From: Bolinopsis microptera | Taxonomy: Eukaryota > Ctenophora > Tentaculata > Lobata > Bolinopsidae | Length of the DNA stretch: 64,000 bases | Direction of reading: 5' to 3' | Assembly (NCBI RefSeq): GCF_026151205.1 | Contig: NC_087077.1 | Span: forward strand, 5,666,483-5,730,482 | Part shown: piece after piece, positions 1-11,025 of the stretch | Layout of the letters: every line of letters begins with the position of its first letter | Position numbering within the stretch: position 1 is the stretch's first letter | Made by a program: the position numbers and the translations under genes | The notes under the pieces: model-generated | What the model was told of the DNA's origin: nothing | The model's database searches: none | The model's input: only the letters and a program-made list of their open reading frames with translations

Positions 1-998
1 TAATTAGGAATAGCTTAGCTGAAAAACCTGAAAAACGTTAACCACACAATATTAGAGTTTCATAACTAATTACAATACAGCTTTATCAAATTCCACATTA
101 AGAAACAGCACAGAAGGACCGTTTAAGATCGAACCGATTTTACCTGCTGTATACTATCATTTTATTGATTTCAATGATCAAAACCTCTCTGTACCGTCAA
201 TCTTGCCAATCTATACCGGGTATCTGAATGTACCGGACCTCTTCTTTGCCTCTATAATAATTAGACCCAGTTGTGCAAGAAATGCGATTTCTCACAGGGG
301 CTTCTTTTAACTGTGCACCTTTTGTCACTCTCGCAAGAGGCCCGGTATTATAGGGGGGTATAGGAAATGTAAATATACCTTCCATCATCCACTGTGGCTT
401 TTTTGTGTTGTGAATGCACATGCCGCTTCGTTTGCTATGCAAGATACCTCGAATAACCCCCATATGTCATTGCCTGGGTCGGGATAGAGCTGGAGATAGC
501 ATTGAGAGGTTGCTAGAAATAGCTAGACTTAGAATAAACTGGTGGTAGCTGGGTGGTGCTAGCATGGAGGTAGCAGAACGTAGCTACACGGGGTTTCATT
601 GGAGTTGGTTATTTTAATGGCCAAAGAGTGCCGGAACTAAAGTTACTTAAGATTGCAGTTTAGGGGCAGTGCAAACCACGGTGGAGTCAGGGAGTGAGTA
701 GGGACACAGAGCTACAGTGCAACAGTGCAGGAGTACTTCAAAAGAACAGTGCAAGTGATACAGTCTGCAACAGTAAAACGCCGAAGAAGGAGAAAAGATT
801 GTGGCTGCAGAGGAGGAGAGGAGCAGGAACCTGATTGTGTTTGGGTTGAAAGAAGAGGAGGAAGAAGAGTTTCCTGCTCTGGTAACCGTATTTTTGGAAG
901 AGGTGGGGTGAGAACTTAATTCCAAGCGACACGGTGGGTTGGAACCAATCAGGTACAGCTATCCGACCTATCAAGATCACCGTCCTGAGCTTTGTACC

Positions 999-1340
999 GC
1001 GACAATTGACCCCCTAACAATTGACCCCCCGACAATTGACCCCCTATGTAATTACACTGGCGTCAATTGTCGCAAAATCTAGGGCTTAGTACGACAATTG
1101 ACCCCCCATGTAATTACACTGAAGTCAATTGATCGGGTTAGGGTCAGGGTCCTGGGTCAGGGTTAGGGTTAGGGTTAGGGTTAGGGTTAGGGTTAGGGTC
1201 CTGGGTCAGGGTTAGGGTCAGGGTCAGGGTCAGGGTCAGGGTCAGGGTCAGGGTCAGAGTCAGGATTAATTGTATTAAATTATATTTCCGGGGGTCAATT
1301 GTCGGAGGTCAATTGTCGGGGGTCAATTGTCGCCCACCCC
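999..1340. repeat. CAATTG inverted-repeat block around interstitial telomere repeats
   Basis: The left side repeats GACAATTGACCCCC four times (about 1000-1110). The right side (1292-1335) carries three reverse complements, GGGGTCAATTGTCG. The segment between them holds the G-rich telomere-like array. The layout looks like a small element with multiple terminal repeats nested in the centre of the larger foldback. Confidence 0.6.
1137..1265 (+). repeat. Interstitial TTAGGG array with TCAGGG variants
   Basis: Six consecutive TTAGGG units at about 1160-1199 are followed by seven or more TCAGGG units to about 1260, with two TCCTGGG interruptions. TTAGGG is the ancestral metazoan telomere repeat. 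The array is flanked on both sides by ordinary sequence, so it is interstitial and not a chromosome end. Confidence 0.85.
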
Positions 1341-1810
1341 TAAGCTTAACAGCCTTTCATCATAGACATAATCTGATCGCTAGACTTTATTCTAAGTCTA
1401 GTTATTTCTAGCAACATCTCAATGCTATCTCCAGCTCTATCCCGACCCTGGCAAAGACATATGGGGGTTATTCGAGGTATCTTGCATAGCAAACGAAGTG
1501 GCATGTGCATTCACAACACAAAAAAGCCACAGTGGATGATGGAAGGTATATTTACACTTCCTATACCCCCCTATAATACCGGGCCTCTTGCGAGAGTGAC
1601 AAAAGGTGCACAGTTAAAAGAAGCCCCTGTGAGAAATCGCATTTCTTGCACAACTGGGTCTAATTATTATAGAGGCAAAGAAGAGGTCCGGTACATTCAG
1701 ATACCCGGTATAGATTGGCAAAATTGACGGTACAGAGAGGTTTTGATCATTGAAATCAATAAAATGATAGTATACAGCAGGTAAAATCGGTTCGATCTTA
1801 AACGGTCCTT

Positions 1811-2825
1811 TTGTTTTTAGTATTCCCCAATCTAAAAATGTTCGAAGTTTTTCTGCAAAGCATTTTTATCCACGTTTCATGCAATTCGATCACTTTTGGC
1901 GGAAATTTTTTTTTTCAAATTTTCGAAATTTTTCCAAGTCTCGAAAAAAATTTGTAAGTGAAAAAGTTTTGAAGTTTTTCTAAAAACTACATTTCTCCGT
2001 GTTTCAAACGATTTTAATAATTTTGAGCCAATAAACATTTTTCACTTTTTTTGGTAATTAACTAATTAGTAATTATCCAATTAGATGATTGTCCAATGTA
2101 AAAATTTTTCGCACAAAAGTTTTACTCCTTGATAAGATAAACATTCTAGGTTAATTTCCAGCCTTCTACGACGTTCACAACTAAAGATATTTGGCAAACT
2201 AGAAAGGTGGTACAAAGGTGGTAAAAAGTGGTAAAAAGTGGTGTTTCTGTCGAGAAACAAAATTGGTGACAAGTCTAATTATGTTCGTAGGGGTTCTAAC
2301 TACCATATTCCGTTGCTAAATCCTTGTGAACATTTAAATCCAACGGAACCCTTAAATCGACCACTTTTCCCCTTACTAGATAGAGAAAGATAGATGACAT
2401 TCATCCCGGCCCGGTCCCGGCCGGGACTGAATTTCGATCCCGGTCGACCACTGCTGACATGGTACTCTCCCGTCTAGACGAAATTAATGGACCCACGGCC
2501 CCCCTAGAGATAAGAGAATGGTCCAGTCCAGGAGGAGTACAGTGCTTGCGATAATGTGAACCCTACTTGATTCTGTGTCAAGCTGTCGAGGGGTTCACAT
2601 CATCCTAAGCAAGTTATTAGGCAGTCATATGATCTGGTAACCATCATATCATAAGTTTTTCACGAACACCTGTTCGTGAACAGTGGTCGTGCTATCTGTA
2701 TTCGGCTCAAATTATGTTTGCGCACAACACTTATCACACTGTTATGTGGTGTACGTACGTTGCAAATTAGATAGAGTTTCAGAAATGTTAACAGGATATA
2801 CTTTTTATTCAAAAAGTGCAATTTA
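1811..2825. other. Non-coding stretch between elements
   Basis: No supportable gene. It contains AT-rich sequence, a short CCGGG-rich patch at 2403-2447, and a small hairpin at about 2652-2675 (CACGAACACCTGTTCGTG). Confidence 0.5.
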
Positions 2826-2915
2826 GGGGGGGTCCACGTTAAAAAAAGTTAAAAAAGTTAAACTAATTAATGTTAAATTTCAAAATTCAGGCTTAGAAAG
2901 TTTAACTTTTTTAAC

Positions 2916-3648
2916 ATAAATTCAAATTTGGGTTGAAATTGCAATGGAGTGAATATTCTAGACTAGTTTACTTTTAGGTCATGCGTTGGTATTTTTGTTC
3001 ATTAGTCATAACATGTAGGAATATAGGAATGCCCATGACAAGAGTAAAACAGTCATATAACATAGGTACAACCGATAAATAATTGATACATTTGATCATT
3101 ACAATAATAAATTATAATTCATAGAAATATAAACAGCTGATTCATAAATAATTTAAAAAAAACAACAGATTCCATTCACAGTGTCAACACTGAAAATAGG
3201 GCTGTGATAATCTATATCATTAAATCTAGTGATACTAATCGTAATGAATTAATAACTGAATAAAATTCTAATGATGTTTCATAAAAGTTATCGCTTAAAC
3301 AAAGAGTCACTGTGTCACGATATTATATTACAAAATTTAAAATAGTGTCTAATGATATTTCATAAAAGTTATCGCTCAAACAATGAGTCAATTTGTCACG
3401 ATATTATATTACAAAGTTAAAGAGTCACGTCTAATGATGTTTCAATGTAAAAGTTATCGCTCAAACAATTTGTCAATATATTATATACAAAAATATATTA
3501 TATTACAAAATTAAAAAACAGTGTCAATGAAGTAAAAATTTTACAGGTGTTACTGTAATAACGTAAATAAAAGAACTTGAGGTTCTAATTTGAAGTTACT
3601 TATATTATTTAACCTGAATATAAAAGTCTATCATTAAAATAATTTTCA
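2916..3648. repeat. Non-coding interior with three ~83-bp tandem units
   Basis: From about 3268 to 3520 a unit of about 83 bp is repeated roughly three times, recognisable by AAAGTTATCGCT and TCACGATATTATATTAC. The rest is AT-rich with no gene visible. Confidence 0.6.
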
Positions 3649-3862
3649 CTATAGTGCAGCCGAGTCCTTATCGTCGTTCATATATTTTAGAACTTCACTT
3701 GTAATACGATTAACATCATACGGTTGAGGAATCTTCATTATATCACGACATACATCATTATTCAGTAATGAAAATAGATGTTCCTCAATAATCGCTTCCT
3801 CGGACATTCCTGATGTCCCAAGACTAGGGAGGCTACCTCTTATGGCCAAACAACTGGCTAAA

Positions 3863-5850
3863 AAAAGCACAAATCCTTCAGTACTGATCCTGAGATCGCT
3901 GAACTGTCACTTGAACGCAAACAGCTGATGATTGCGAATATGCAGAACAAATTCCCGACCAACAGGAAGCATGTCAAGACCAACATCAACCAGCTGAGAC
4001 GTAAGATTACAACTTTACAAAGAGACTCAGAGATATCATTAACCGCAGTGCTGACACACTCGTCGAAGAGGTAAACAACACAGACGACGCCCGGAGATAC
4101 TTTGGAGCCTCTAAGATACTCGCCAAAGGATATGTTAGACCAGCTCTAACCGTCCACAACCCTGCTGGGAATATCGCAGGTACTAATGAGGAGAAAGCGA
4201 GGATTATTAAGGAGTACTTTGAAGCTGAGTTCAACGACGCTGATGAGCCTACCCTTCCTGCCTTCCTTGACCCCCCATCTAGCCTTAACAGTCCCATCAC
4301 CGTTACAGAGATAGAGAGAGCCATCAGTAAACTCAAGTCTGGTAAAGCAGTGGGTATTGATAAAGTTCCTGGCGAGGTCATGAAAGCCCTGAACAATCCC
4401 CTCCTTCATGAAGAGCTGGCTAATGTGTTCAACGAGTCTTTCGAGAAAAACAACACCACTGGCTAAGCCTGGTAAAATTCGTGGCCCAGTTAAGTCGATA
4501 CGACCATTGCAATTGACCCTGCTGAATGTTTCTAGAAAGATCCTGTCACTGATAGTGCTAAACAGAATAGAGAGAGCTGTGGACAACTTCACCGGACCGT
4601 TCCAAGCTGCCTACAAAGCTGGCAGGAGCTGTGCCGACCTAGTTTGGGCACAGAGCATGCTCATATCTGTAGTAATGAAGAAGGAGTTTGAATGGAACAA
4701 AGTGAGTATTGACATGTCAGCTGCCTTCAATACCATCCGCAGAGGTACAACAATCAGACTACTAGAAGCTGAAGGATGCTCCAGAGACGACCTGAGGCTT
4801 GTACAATACCTCATGGCTAACACCACTCTAGTAGTCAGAGTGTGTTCTACTGACTCAGAGATGTTCTCTTTCAACATAGGAGCCTCCCAAGGAGACATCA
4901 CAGCTGGTAAATTGTTTACCCTCAATCTAGCTGGAGCTGTAGTGCACATAAGAGCAGTCCTCCCCTCAAGACCCAACCCTCCGATAGCCGATAACCACAT
5001 GCCTCTTGAGTCCGGCTATTCAGACGGTTTAGAGGAGATTGGTGAAGATATGGAGGAGTTACAGGATATCTTTCAGATCTCCAAGAATATTCTCAGTGAA
5101 TGGAGTCTCTTTGTCAATGACACAAAGACAAAGTTTACCAGAGTGTATTTAGAAGAAGTTGGTGCCTGTGACGAGTGGGATAATGAACTAAGAGGAAAAG
5201 AGGAGTGGAGAAACGAGACGCTTCTTGGTACTAAGCTTGGATCAGAGCAGGATGTTACTAATAGAATAAATAAAGCTAACTCTGCCTTCTGGTCATTTGA
5301 CAAGCTGTGGTGCCAGGGATCAGAGAGGAGTCAGATAACTGAGAAGAGAAAGATCAAACTCTACGACTCACTAGTAGTATCAGTGCTCCTGTACAACTGC
5401 TGCTGCTGGGCCGTACCTCAGCATGTTCTAGAGTCTGTAGATGTTCTTCAGAGGAAGCACCTCAAGCGCATCCTACACATATATTGGCCTAGCTCAATAT
5501 CTAACAAGGCCCTCTACGCTCGTACCCAGACCAGGCCCCTTTCCGAGAGAGTGGAAAAGGCACGGTGGACAATGCTAGGTCATGTTCTACGCAGTGACAA
5601 CGACACACCTGCCTACCAGTCTCTGTTATTTGCTACACTAGGATGTCAAACACTAAAGGGACGAGTGGGTAGACACAGGACTAATTTGTATGATATTATT
5701 GTGAAAAAGGACCTATTTAAGAGACAAATTTATTTAAAAAATGAAGATGATTTTACCAACTTAGTGAACTTAGCAAGAGATAGAGTAGGATGGAGGAGTT
5801 TATTTACTTTGAGACATATTAAACGAATGAGTCTTCGTAAGCGTAAATAG
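3863..5850 (+). pseudogene. Reverse transcriptase of a non-LTR retrotransposon, frameshifted
   Basis: Three frames carry consecutive parts of one RT polyprotein. They are a basic linker (3863-4060), a segment with Ser-Gly-Lys-Ala-x-Gly-x-Asp (4030-4465), and a 480-codon block from 4408 to 5850. The last has RT-type motifs: RKILSLI, QAAYKAGRSCADL, the palm motif DMSAAFNTI, GASQGD, and a C-terminal WTMLGHVLRSD region. At least two frameshifts (about 4015-4030 and 4440-4460) break it. The catalytic YADD-type box reads Tyr-Ser-Asp-Gly, so the second catalytic Asp is lost. The family resembles endonuclease-RT elements common in cnidarian and sponge genomes (from memory, not searched). Confidence 0.85.
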
Positions 5851-5911
5851 GCCAGCACTTTGCTGAGCCTCTTTAGGTGCTCTTTTGTTTATAGATGTTA
5901 TTATATTATAT
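3863..5911 (+). mobile_element. 5'-truncated non-LTR retrotransposon with 11-bp duplication
   Basis: AACTGGCTAAA is present at 3852-3862 and 5912-5922, directly flanking the insert. The insert starts downstream of any endonuclease domain, as in a typical 5'-truncated copy, and ends with the 3' tail after the RT stop at 5850. There is no long poly-A; the tail is AT-rich (TTATTATATTATAT). Confidence 0.9.
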
Positions 5912-7350
5912 AACTGGCTAAATGGCTCTTTAGATTATGAGAGCATCTATGTTTTGAAACAGAACTTCGATCTGGTTGTTTCACTTTCACACACCCCAAT
6001 AGGTTCTTTACCTGCTTTAAGACTTCAGGGACTTCATTTTCAATATCTTCCGCGCTATCAATTACATTTAGATATTTCTTTGAATCCTGATTATTTTTTA
6101 TTTCATTCAACGATCTATGCACAAGTTCCTCATCGTCACAACTTTTCAAATTGCTTGGACCTAGTGATCTAGTTAACTCTAGCATTACCGCAATGTGGGA
6201 AATAAAGGCAAAAGAATGCTTCCCTGTCACATTTGCATGGACATAATTAGTAGACAGCTTTCCTTGTATTTTTGGAAAAGATTGAATAGTTTCCGATGAC
6301 AAGATTGGTTTCACACTAGCTATTGGGCATGGCTGATGCACAGTATTCTGCACCACATCATCTGTACTCTTTGTTCCATTCTGACATTCCGGGGTAGGTA
6401 AAATACTCATCATCCGACGACGTCTTTTCTTAGATTTTAGTCTTAATACCTGCTCCATGGATCGCACAATTGATAACGTAGGACACCTGGATTTTTTTCC
6501 TCCGAAAATATTGTATATATTCTGTAGGCAAGCTTCCTCTAAAGAACACCCAAGTCTGAATAAAACCCGTTGAATTGCTTTGGCCTTGATAATCTGGCCA
6601 GGTACCATGTCGTTACACTTCCACAATTCAATTTCAAAATTCGTCCTGACCGTGCATCTATCTTTAATCGTTTCGGCATCGAGCGCCTTTCTTCCGGATT
6701 TCTCATTACAAAGTTTGTTTTTCGGCGTGGAAGTGCCATCTTCTGTGGCGAATCTTGTAGAAAGTTTGTTTAAAACAGTCTCTTTCTTCGCAATCACAGG
6801 CTTATCACCTTTTCCATCGTGTACTGGCAGTCTAATAGTACTCAGAGAACTTGTTGGAGGAGTATTTCTAGAGTTCAATTTGTCCCGATTTCCCTGCTGA
6901 TTCTCATTCTTGATTGCAGTTCCACCTTCAATGAGTCGTGTAGACAACTTGTTAAGTGCTGTTTCCTTCTTTGAATTTAACACTTTCTTGCTGCTGTTTA
7001 TCTTATCAACATCAATTGGTCGTCCAATTGTGAATTTAGAATTGTCTACTGTGGGAGTTCTCGTGGTTAAATTATCAGTGTTAGCCCGCAAATGCTCCTT
7101 CTTCTTCAGACCCGTCGATGAAGATTTATCCATAATCGTCAATTTGCTTTGCACCGTCGGTTTCTTAATCTTTGGAATCCTAAAAGTAGGGACAGCTCTC
7201 CTCTTGAATGAGTTGCTTGTTATTATCGCAGTAGTGATAACATCAGCAGATGATTCGTCTTCAGAATCATATTGAGTTCTAGGTTTTGATGAATCAGCAG
7301 CCCTTTTTGAAGTGTTGACAACAACTGATACGTCCTCAGTAGATGGTTAG

Positions 7351-7792
7351 GGTACAGGGATTACAGCTGGAGGAAGCTCCGGAGTATCAATACCTGATGA
7401 TGTGTCCTCAGTAGATGGTTCGGGTACAGGGATTACAGCTACAGGAACCCTTCAAGCGAATGAGCGACTCTCCTGATGCCTTCGCTAAATTGCAACGTCA
7501 ACATCTGTCGTATGTGAGACTTTCCATAACCCTTCCGCACTTACACCGCCAAGCCATATTCTTTTTTCGTATTATATGAATGATTATATTAGTAAATTAT
7601 ACAATTATGTGTATATATAGATACAAGGTGTTTTTTTTTGTAGAGTTATCAAATCAGTTACAACTACAGAAAACAATTGCAAGAGCGAGGTACTACTAGT
7701 ACTAAAGGTCAACACTCATAATTGAGTTTAATTTGGGTAATTATGTTAAAATTTGAACCGATTAGTCAGCCAAAATCTGATTTTTAATTTAT
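7351..7792. other. Upstream part of the split ORF and AT-rich flank
   Basis: The first 100 bases carry the upstream copy of the PVPEPSTED repeat on the minus strand. Upstream of it the frame meets a TGA (about 7450). No exon border is convincing. The remainder is AT-rich and unassigned. Confidence 0.35.
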
Positions 7793-8029
7793 GTTAAAAA
7801 AGTTAAAAAAGTTAAAGTAATTAATGTTAAATTCCAAAATCTCGATCTTAGAATTTAACTTTTTTAACGTGGACCCCCCCCCCCCCCAATTTAAGTGGTC
7901 TTTTATGGTCAGACAATGCTAGTTCTGAAGCACATTTGCAAATTTTGGCCCATCTGACGATGGGTTTACGCCAAATGGCTGTCGCGCGCTACTGCACAAG
8001 CGCGAAAGTGTCTGCAGAACAGATCAGGA

Positions 8030-8460
8030 CTTTCGACAAATCTGTTCCAAATAAAAAGTTCGAAAATCGAGTGTTTTAGTGAATAACTTAGAATATATTT
8101 TTGATTTTCACAAGATCTGAATGACAGATTTTCTTCAAACTTTCCAGATAGTTAGATGGCTATATGACAGATAATGTGTGAGAGTTTGGGAGAATTTCTA
8201 TGTGCCAAAATGGAGATATGACTTCAAACACAAGAAAATATCTCCAAATTGGCGGTTTCTAGCGGAACACAGGTATATATTTAGAGATCTGAATGATAGA
8301 TTTTCTCTAAACTTTCCAGACAGTTGTATGGCTATCAGAGGAATAATCTGTGCGATTTTGGGCGAGTTTCTATATGCCAAACTTGAGATATGACTTCAAA
8401 CACAAGAAAATATTTCAAAATGGCGGTTTCTAGCGGAACGCAGGCATATATTTCGAGATA
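8030..8460. repeat. Dispersed repeat, two ~190-bp tandem units
   Basis: Two diverged units share GATATGACTTCAAACACAAG, GGCGGTTTCTAGCGGAAC and AAACTTTCCAGA. The same family recurs at 32880-33670 in an intron of the WD40 gene, again as two tandem units, which shows a dispersed repeat and not a gene. Confidence 0.75.
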
Positions 8461-8689
8461 TATGCTGGAGAATAATGCACCTCTAAGTCAGCATAAAAAG
8501 CACATGAAGAAGTTGAGTTACAATCAGTTATTCTCAGATTTACATCGACACGCCGAGCTAATCAGCTTGTCTTTGTACTATAGAGTTCAACTCTGTGGAA
8601 AATTTGAACAAACTTGAAAAAGAGTTATCGCTGCCGATGTCTTAATGCTTTTCATACAAAATTGATGTCTCGGACCAAAGTACTAACAA

Positions 8690-9450
8690 TAAAGTATGGA
8701 ACTTTGTAACTCTCGAAAACTCAAACCGTTAACAAAGCTGAATCATTCGAGATTGATGGGTATAACGAAAGACCCCTTGGCTACTCATGCTGTTGAAAAT
8801 CTTTCTAAATTTATGACAGGCAATATTGAACTATGTAAATCTGCGGCCAGTACGAGACAGACTGGTATCAGCGCAGCCTAATTATCAGAAGGATCAGTTC
8901 AAACAGCAACAGAAAGAGCTCGACTCTGTCCAGCAAACTGTACAAACTGAGATGAAAAAACTTGGTGTGACATCGTCAAGGAGAACTGTGGAAGGGCTGT
9001 GAAACAACTACCGGTGCTCCGTCGATTAAGACAGTATAAAGACAGCTGTTAAAAACGTCCGCAGAAAGAATTTCATTGTATACGGTGTACCAGACAATTA
9101 GGGCAGTGATCCACATATAGTGGCAGAAGAAGTGATCACCGAGATTTGGGAATCATCGGTAGTGTGATCCTGAATTGGTGACAGAAAATTTGATCAGGAT
9201 TAAAAAACATGCAGATAGTGGTAACCGAGACCGATAAAAGTGACATTGGCTTGCATGGGATCAGTCAAAATGGTTGCTGCTCGATCAAGAAACCTGAAGA
9301 AATCTAAATGGGCAGCGTACCATATACGTGGTTCATCACACTTGACAGAAATAGGGAGGAGAAAGCAGCTCATCAGAAACTTATTGTAAAAATGAAGGAA
9401 AGTAATAAGTATCATTATATTACAATCGTGATTGTAACTCAGGTATGTGA
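8690..9450 (+). pseudogene. Degenerate LINE ORF1-like fragment
   Basis: Translation in several frames gives pieces typical of non-LTR ORF1 proteins: a Gln-rich coiled stretch (about 8885-8975), KNFIVYGVPDN (about 9068-9100) and FITLDRNREEKAAHQKL (about 9330-9390). Stops and frameshifts interrupt every frame. It probably belongs to the same decayed element class as the RT tail at 10101-10690. Confidence 0.55.
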
Positions 9451-9479
9451 TGACTTGTAGAGCACACATCACTGAATAG

Positions 9480-9925
9480 CAATCGTGATGCAGGTCTCAC
9501 CCAGGCCAGGTTTAGCTATGTATATAGGGCTCTTTTTTTGAGGAACAACTACCTATACCAGTTGTGTTGTGTGCGAAGCGTAAGGTACATCGTTTCATTT
9601 TTGGATATCATATTGGTATATCCTAAGCAAAAGAAATTCATATTTATCTAATTCTATGTAATTACTCTACATGTAATACTTTGAAATTATATTATAGTAA
9701 ACATTAACCATGAATGTACCAAAAGCTGGTCCCCAAACAAACAAACAAAAGTTGACGTAAGCAGTAGGGCCATTTCAATATTCCTTCCGAAGAGCTAATA
9801 AAATGATAAGCAATTATACGATGACGTGACGTGTTAAAAGTATTGATTGTACAATCGCAACATTGGCTCATTATGATAGGAGGCTAGGCGGGACCGGCTT
9901 TTCTTAATAAGTATAACATTTCCAT
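9480..9925. other. AT-rich stretch with no gene seen
   Basis: No coding or structured feature could be supported, apart from a short AAAC repeat near 9735. Confidence 0.4.
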
Positions 9926-10130
9926 ATACCTTACGAGACATATTAAATGGTACGAAATTTGGGGATTTTTGGAAAAAATCCCCATATTTTCGTACTGAAT
10001 TTCTGAAATTTCGTACTGAATTACTGTATTTCTGAAAAAAATCCCCATATTTTCGTTCCCCCATATTTTCGTTCCCCCATAATTTCGATCCCCGCTAATT
10101 ATGATCCACATAAATATGTCTTGTAAGGTA
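9926..10130. mobile_element. Small foldback element with CCTTACGAGACATAT ends
   Basis: The left end TACCTTACGAGACATATT is matched by the inverted right end at about 10110-10130. The interior repeats CCCCATATTTTCGT several times. A related right end occurs at 14690-14717 (AAATATGTCTCGTAAGGTA) with its own CCCATATTTTCGG upstream, so the sequence is a dispersed family. Confidence 0.55.
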
Positions 10131-10690
10131 GACAAGTCCGTGAAAAAAGCAAAGTCTGTTATAGGCTGGATCAAACGAAGCTTGATCTGCCGTAACCAAT
10201 TTGTTATGCTGAATGTTTACCGAACTCTAGTTCGACCTCACATCGAATACGCTGTGCAAGTGTGTAATCTACCAGCAGAGCACGGAAACTGGAGAACTAT
10301 TAAAGTATTAAGACTATTAAGAAGATGTTCAAGAGAGAACTTACACGAATAATCGACGGGATTGGTATTCTACCATACGATGAGAGATTGAGAATCCTTC
10401 AGTTAACAACACTACTGGAGCGCCGTATGAGGAGTGATCTTTTTGAAACCTTTAAAATAACGACGGGTAAAGTGGACTATGGACAAGATCTTTTCAGGAT
10501 ATCACGTAGCGGTACCAAGATTCTAATTAAGATAAAAGAGGAAATCAGGTCCTCAGTAACCGTGTTAACAATTACTGGAACAAAGTACCAAGTTCGGTTA
10601 AAGAAGCCAGTTCAGTAGACGCATTCAAAGCTCGACTTCAATGTTATAAAACTGAACTGATAGCGAGTGCAGCATCGTCAAAGGCTCACT
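10101..10690 (+). pseudogene. Non-LTR reverse transcriptase, C-terminal remnant
   Basis: The translation contains the hallmarks of the RT thumb and tail: AKSVIGWIKRS, YRTLVRPHIEYAVQV, then YDERLRILQLTTLLERRMRSD, and finally NNYWNKVPSSV with SVDAFKARL. The parts lie in three frames, with shifts near 10325 and 10570. The catalytic domain is absent. The motif order matches CR1/L2-type LINEs. Confidence 0.8.
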
Positions 10691-10699
10691 TCTAGGATC

Positions 10700-11023
10700 T
10701 TAACGAAATTTTGATGTCAAAAATAAATACATGTGAGCATAATTCATATGCATATTTCATGTCTAATAAGCCATTGATTGCTAAATACCAAGGAATCAAT
10801 GTTTTTTGGTTGTTAAATTCAGAACTACATGTTCTAAAAATAATTAATCATAACACTAAAAATAATTAATCATAACATTTTCCGGATAGGAACATTTTTC
10901 TTTTTGAAAATATCGTGTGAACTGCAATAGCGAAGAGTGCAGTTCATGGGTTTCAAGTTTTGTCGAAATGGCTATGTATAATGTGGCCATAGCCCATAAT
11001 CCTATCATTATAATTATTATTAG
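10700..11023. other. AT-rich spacer
   Basis: No gene is visible between the RT remnant and the mariner-type element. A short duplicated phrase (TAATTAATCATAACA) occurs at about 10841 and 10863. Confidence 0.4.
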
Positions 11024-11025
11024 TA

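Larger units (their letters stand above)
114..1810. mobile_element. Foldback element with 425-bp inverted arms
   Basis: Positions 114-538 and 1386-1810 are nearly identical inverted copies, beginning AAGGACCGTTTAAGATC on one side and ending in its reverse complement on the other. Both arms can be read as an 88-101 aa ORF, but because the arms are copies of each other this gives no independent support for coding. No target-site duplication is obvious (GCACAG on the left, TTGTTT on the right). The 847-bp centre holds a purine-rich stretch (545-990) and a second inverted-repeat block with telomere-like repeats. I do not recognise the family; a foldback or long-TIR DNA transposon derivative is the simplest reading. 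Confidence 0.7.
3649..7350 (-). pseudogene. Unrecognised ORF, split by a retrotransposon
   Basis: The minus-strand reading frame runs from about 7350 to 5912 and, once the insertion at 3863-5911 is ignored, continues in the same frame from 3851 to a stop at 3649. The two parts meet inside the duplicated target AACTGGCTAAA, which encodes part of Leu-Ala-Ser. The protein has two copies of a Lys-Lys-Glu-Thr-x-Leu-Asn-Lys-Leu-Ser motif about 80 residues apart, a basic KKRRRR cluster and an acidic C-terminus. Upstream, the PVPEPSTED segment occurs twice (about 7332-7430) and the second copy has a GAA-to-TAA stop. I do not recognise the family. The gene is broken by both the insertion and the nonsense codon. 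Confidence 0.6.
2826..7887. mobile_element. DNA element with poly-G-tipped inverted ends and 6-bp duplication
   Basis: The left end is seven G followed by GTCCACGTTAAAAAAAG. The right end is the reverse complement, closed by fourteen C. AATTTA stands directly outside both ends (2820-2825 and 7888-7893), as expected for a 6-bp target-site duplication. Just inside, about 90 bp at each end (to about 2915, and from about 7793) are also direct repeats of each other, so each end looks like a miniature element. The interior holds an unrecognised minus-strand ORF and a later retrotransposon insertion. No transposase is recognised and the superfamily is not assigned. Confidence 0.6.

Noticed and set aside
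197-463. 88-101 aa ORF conserved between the arms at 197-463 and 1422-1727
   Set aside because: The two are arms of one foldback, so identity reflects copying and gives no evidence of coding.
1137-1265. Chromosome end
   Set aside because: The TTAGGG array is short, degenerate and flanked by unique sequence on both sides.
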